Shown here: positions 28,227 through 30,437 of the stretch, in pieces | Layout of the letters: every line of letters begins with the position of its first letter | How positions within the stretch are numbered: position 1 is the first letter of the stretch | Origin: Acidiferrobacteraceae bacterium | GTDB taxonomy: Bacteria; Pseudomonadota; Gammaproteobacteria; Acidiferrobacterales; Acidiferrobacteraceae | Assembly (NCBI GenBank): GCA_027343725.1 | Contig: DAHWKH010000020.1 | Span: 1-30,437, forward strand | Reading direction: 5' to 3' | Length of the DNA stretch: 30,437 bases | The notes under the pieces: generated by a model | The model's input: only the letters and a program-made list of their open reading frames with translations | What the model was told of the DNA's origin: nothing | Databases searched by the model: none | Program-made: the position numbers and the translations under genes

Positions 28227-30437
28227 ATGGCCCACAGACCGGACGTGGTGATTGTCGGAGCGGGCCCGGCCGGCCTTGCGGCGGCGTTGCGCCTGGCGCG
28301 CGCCGGCGCGCGGCCGCTGGTGCTCGAAGCGGCGGAGTTCGCCGGCGCCGAGAACTGGTCGGGGGGCGTCTTGCATGCCGAGCCGTTCCTGCGCGAGGAC
28401 GTGCTCGGGGCGGACGCGTTCGCGAAGGCCCCCAAGGAGCGGCGCATCGTCGCGCGCCAGCTCTTGGTCCACGACGGGCAGGCGTGCGCGGGCTTCGAGG
28501 CGCGCGCGGTCCCCGGCAACGACTACGGGGCCGCCTGGACCATCCTGCGGCCGCATTTCGATCGTTATCTCGCCTCCTGCGCCATCGCCTGGGGGGCGAC
28601 GATCCTGCCGCGCACCGCCGTCACCGGTCTCCGGCGGGCGCGCGGGCGGGTGGTCGGGGTCGAGACCGAGCGCGGGGTCATCGAGGCGCCGGTGGTGTTC
28701 CTGGCCGAGGGCGACGCCGGGGGGCTTTTGGCGCACAGCGGCTGGGAACGCCCGCAGGTCCATTACGCCCAGGGCATCAAGGCGGTATTCCCATTGCCAG
28801 CGGCGGAAATCGAGGCGCGGTTCGGGCTCGCGCCGGGCGAGGGTCTCGCGCAGGAGTGGATCTTGCGTAACGGCACCTTCGCCGGGCGTCCCTGCCCCTT
28901 GAACGCCACGGGCTTCCTGTACACGAACCGGTCGAGCCTCTCGGTCGGCCTCGTGTTGCCGCTCACGGCGCTTGCCCGCCACAACCCCGGGGACCACGCG
29001 CAGCTGTTGCGGCGCTTTCTGGCGCTGCCCGAGATTCAAGCGCTCGTCGGCGATGCGCGCCAGGTGGCCTACGGGGTCAAGCTGATCCGCTCGGGGGGGC
29101 TGCGCGAGGGGGCCTCCTGCGCCCACGACGGGCTCGCCATCGGCGGCGCCGCCCTGGGGCTCGGCCAGGAGTTCCCGTATCCGAACTTCATGGGCCCGGC
29201 GGCGTTGACGGGGGTCGCCTTCGCCGATGCCGTGCTCGCGATCGGCGCGCGCGGGGATTATTCGGCATCGGCCCTGACCGAGGCCTACGGCGGGCGCCTC
29301 CTCGCCTCCCCCGATTACGCGAACGCGCGCTTGACGAGCGCCTGGCCCGAGGCCCTGCACGCCACCGGGCTCGTGTTCGATCACCTCCCGGTGCTTGCAA
29401 GCGCGCTCCAAAGCCCCCCCGCGACCCGCGCGCGCCTGTTCGCCAAGACCGCGCGCGCGTTGATCGCGGACCGCCGGGTGTTCGCCGCGATGGCGGCACC
29501 GTGGGCGGTGAGGGCGCGCCCCACGCGCGTCCCCCCCCTTTCCGTGCGCTGGCTGAGCGCCCGCGACGGCCGCCTTGCGCCCGTCGACCTCACAAGCCAG
29601 GCGTCCGCCTTTTGGGCCCGGGCGATCGGCTTCTTCTACGGGCGCGCCCTGCCGACCTTCGGCGAGCGGTTGGCCGCGATCCGGGCCCTCCCCTGGGCGC
29701 TGAGCCAAGCGCGCGCGGCCTGGGCCGGCGCGCCTCAGGTCCTGACCGGGGCCTTGGGCTTTGCGACCGATGCCGTCAGCCTCCTGGCGCGCGGGAGAAC
29801 GGTGCTTGCGCGGCGCGACTTTTACGCGCGCACCCTGCGCGCAAGGCAGGCCCTGGCCTGGCAGCCGGGCGCACACGCCTCCGCCCTGACCTGGCTCGCC
29901 CCGCTTGCGCGCCGGCAGCCCGACCCGCGCCACTTGAGCGTGCCTTCGGACCTCGCCCCCGAGGCCGCCCGGGCGCTCGCGCGCGTCTGCCCGGCCGAGG
30001 TCTACAGCCCCGGAGGCGCGGGCGGCGGGGCCGCGAGCGTGCCCGAGAACTGCATCAAGTGCGAGTCCTGCCGCGTGGCGGTGACGGGGATCGACTGGGT
30101 GCGCACGAGCACGCACCGCTTCATCTACGACCTGCCCGGCGCACGCCGCTATGGGCTCGATGCCAGCGCCGCGAGCGACCTCGATGGCGAGGGACCAAGG
30201 TTCGCCGAGGACGCCGCCTTGCGGCGTTTGCAGGCGATCGTGCGCGCGCGCCCCGCGGCCCCCGGGGCGTTGTGGCGCCACGCGCTGCGCCAGGCCCTCG
30301 CCGCGCGCCCGGAAGCCGAGCGCGGGGCGTGGCTCCGGTGGTGCGATCAGGGACAGTTCGGGGTGCTGGCGGGCGCGATCGGGGCACGTCTCCCCTGGGC
30401 GCGCGCAAGCGCCGAGCGGGCAAGCGCGCGCGGCCTT
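28227..30437 (+). CDS. ETF:quinone oxidoreductase-like FAD/Fe-S protein, 3'-truncated by window end
   Basis: 737 codons are open from ATG 28227 to the last base. The start has a perfect ribosome binding site. The N-terminus is an FAD dinucleotide fold (VVIVGAGPAGLAAAL), with NWSGGVLHAEPF and PNFMGPAALTGVAFADAVL typical of the FixC/ETF-QO family. Near residue 588 comes CPAEVY, then C-I-K-C-E-S-C (Cys 609, 612, 615), the [4Fe-4S] domain of ETF-QO, which passes electrons to quinone. Odd points: the segment between the FAD part and the Fe-S domain is longer than usual, and at least 120 residues follow the cluster, where ETF-QO normally ends within a few dozen. A fusion or new subclass is likely. 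No etfAB is in view. Its electron donor in a sulfur oxidiser is unknown. Confidence 0.78.
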   Translation, partial: MAHRPDVVIVGAGPAGLAAALRLARAGARPLVLEAAEFAGAENWSGGVLHAEPFLREDVLGADAFAKAPKERRIVARQLLVHDGQACAGFEARAVPGNDYGAAWTILRPHFDRYLASCAIAWGATILPRTAVTGLRRARGRVVGVETERGVIEAPVVFLAEGDAGGLLAHSGWERPQVHYAQGIKAVFPLPAAEIEARFGLAPGEGLAQEWILRNGTFAGRPCPLNATGFLYTNRSSLSVGLVLPLTALARHNPGDHAQLLRRFLALPEIQALVGDARQVAYGVKLIRSGGLREGASCAHDGLAIGGAALGLGQEFPYPNFMGPAALTGVAFADAVLAIGARGDYSASALTEAYGGRLLASPDYANARLTSAWPEALHATGLVFDHLPVLASALQSPPATRARLFAKTARALIADRRVFAAMAAPWAVRARPTRVPPLSVRWLSARDGRLAPVDLTSQASAFWARAIGFFYGRALPTFGERLAAIRALPWALSQARAAWAGAPQVLTGALGFATDAVSLLARGRTVLARRDFYARTLRARQALAWQPGAHASALTWLAPLARRQPDPRHLSVPSDLAPEAARALARVCPAEVYSPGGAGGGAASVPENCIKCESCRVAVTGIDWVRTSTHRFIYDLPGARRYGLDASAASDLDGEGPRFAEDAALRRLQAIVRARPAAPGALWRHALRQALAARPEAERGAWLRWCDQGQFGVLAGAIGARLPWARASAERASARGL

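Noticed and set aside
28221..30281. 686-codon open frame on the minus strand
   Set aside because: Arg/Gly/Pro-rich antisense shadow of the ETF-QO-like gene, which has the family motifs and a strong ribosome binding site on the plus strand.

Overview
The window looks like a chromosomal segment of a GC-rich (mid-60s % by eye) gammaproteobacterium that lives by oxidising reduced sulfur. The core genes (uvrD, polA-engB, HSK-II type thrB, rnd, mpl, periplasmic dsbA, AsmA family) are proteobacterial in kind and arrangement. The clearest physiological marker is an operon for sulfur oxygenase reductase (SOR) and a sulfide:quinone oxidoreductase-like flavoprotein. An Acidiferrobacter- or Ectothiorhodospiraceae-like sulfur oxidiser would fit; that placement is inference.

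Region by region. 1-1437 is an eroded accessory patch: a possible transposase relic, a 16-bp palindrome in front of an intact MazE-like (DUF3018) antitoxin, then a toxin relic that starts like MazF and ends like a VapC PIN domain, then an AT-rich palindrome. 1438-4423 (minus) is a four-gene operon: a 128-aa unknown, two different tandem-duplicated YbjQ-type proteins (one with a 64-residue glycine-rich insert) and PspA. Divergent from it is uvrD, then a membrane-bound GGDEF-like protein with a ruined signature. 7451-9936 (minus) holds LOG, thrB and a BPSS1780-like membrane protein, divergent from polA.

Downstream of polA, a sigma-E/AlgU-like promoter directly follows the stop codon. It precedes a hairpin-rich stretch of about 115 nt with a pyrimidine-rich loop and a perfect intrinsic terminator. 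This is the polA-engB position where Spot 42 and ErsA sRNAs lie in other gammaproteobacteria, so a small RNA is proposed. engB overlaps rnd on the minus strand. A small membrane protein and mpl run plus, meeting a cyclic-nucleotide-binding protein tail to tail. dsbA and an acetolactate synthase-like TPP enzyme follow.

19573-21998 holds a divergent pair, a MobA/MobL relaxase and a VirD4/TraD-type coupling ATPase, with no other transfer genes in view. An AsmA-family protein and a methyltransferase converge on a shared CTAG. 24742-28121 (minus) is the sulfur operon sor-sqr-DUF1641-like. SOR disproportionates elemental sulfur to sulfide and oxidised products; the flavoprotein could return that sulfide's electrons to quinone; the third gene encodes a helical protein of ~100-residue repeats ending in a DUF1641-like tail. 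Divergent from it is an ETF:quinone oxidoreductase-like gene that runs off the window end with an unusual C-terminal extension.

No tRNA, rRNA, CRISPR array, intact insertion sequence or replication origin was seen.
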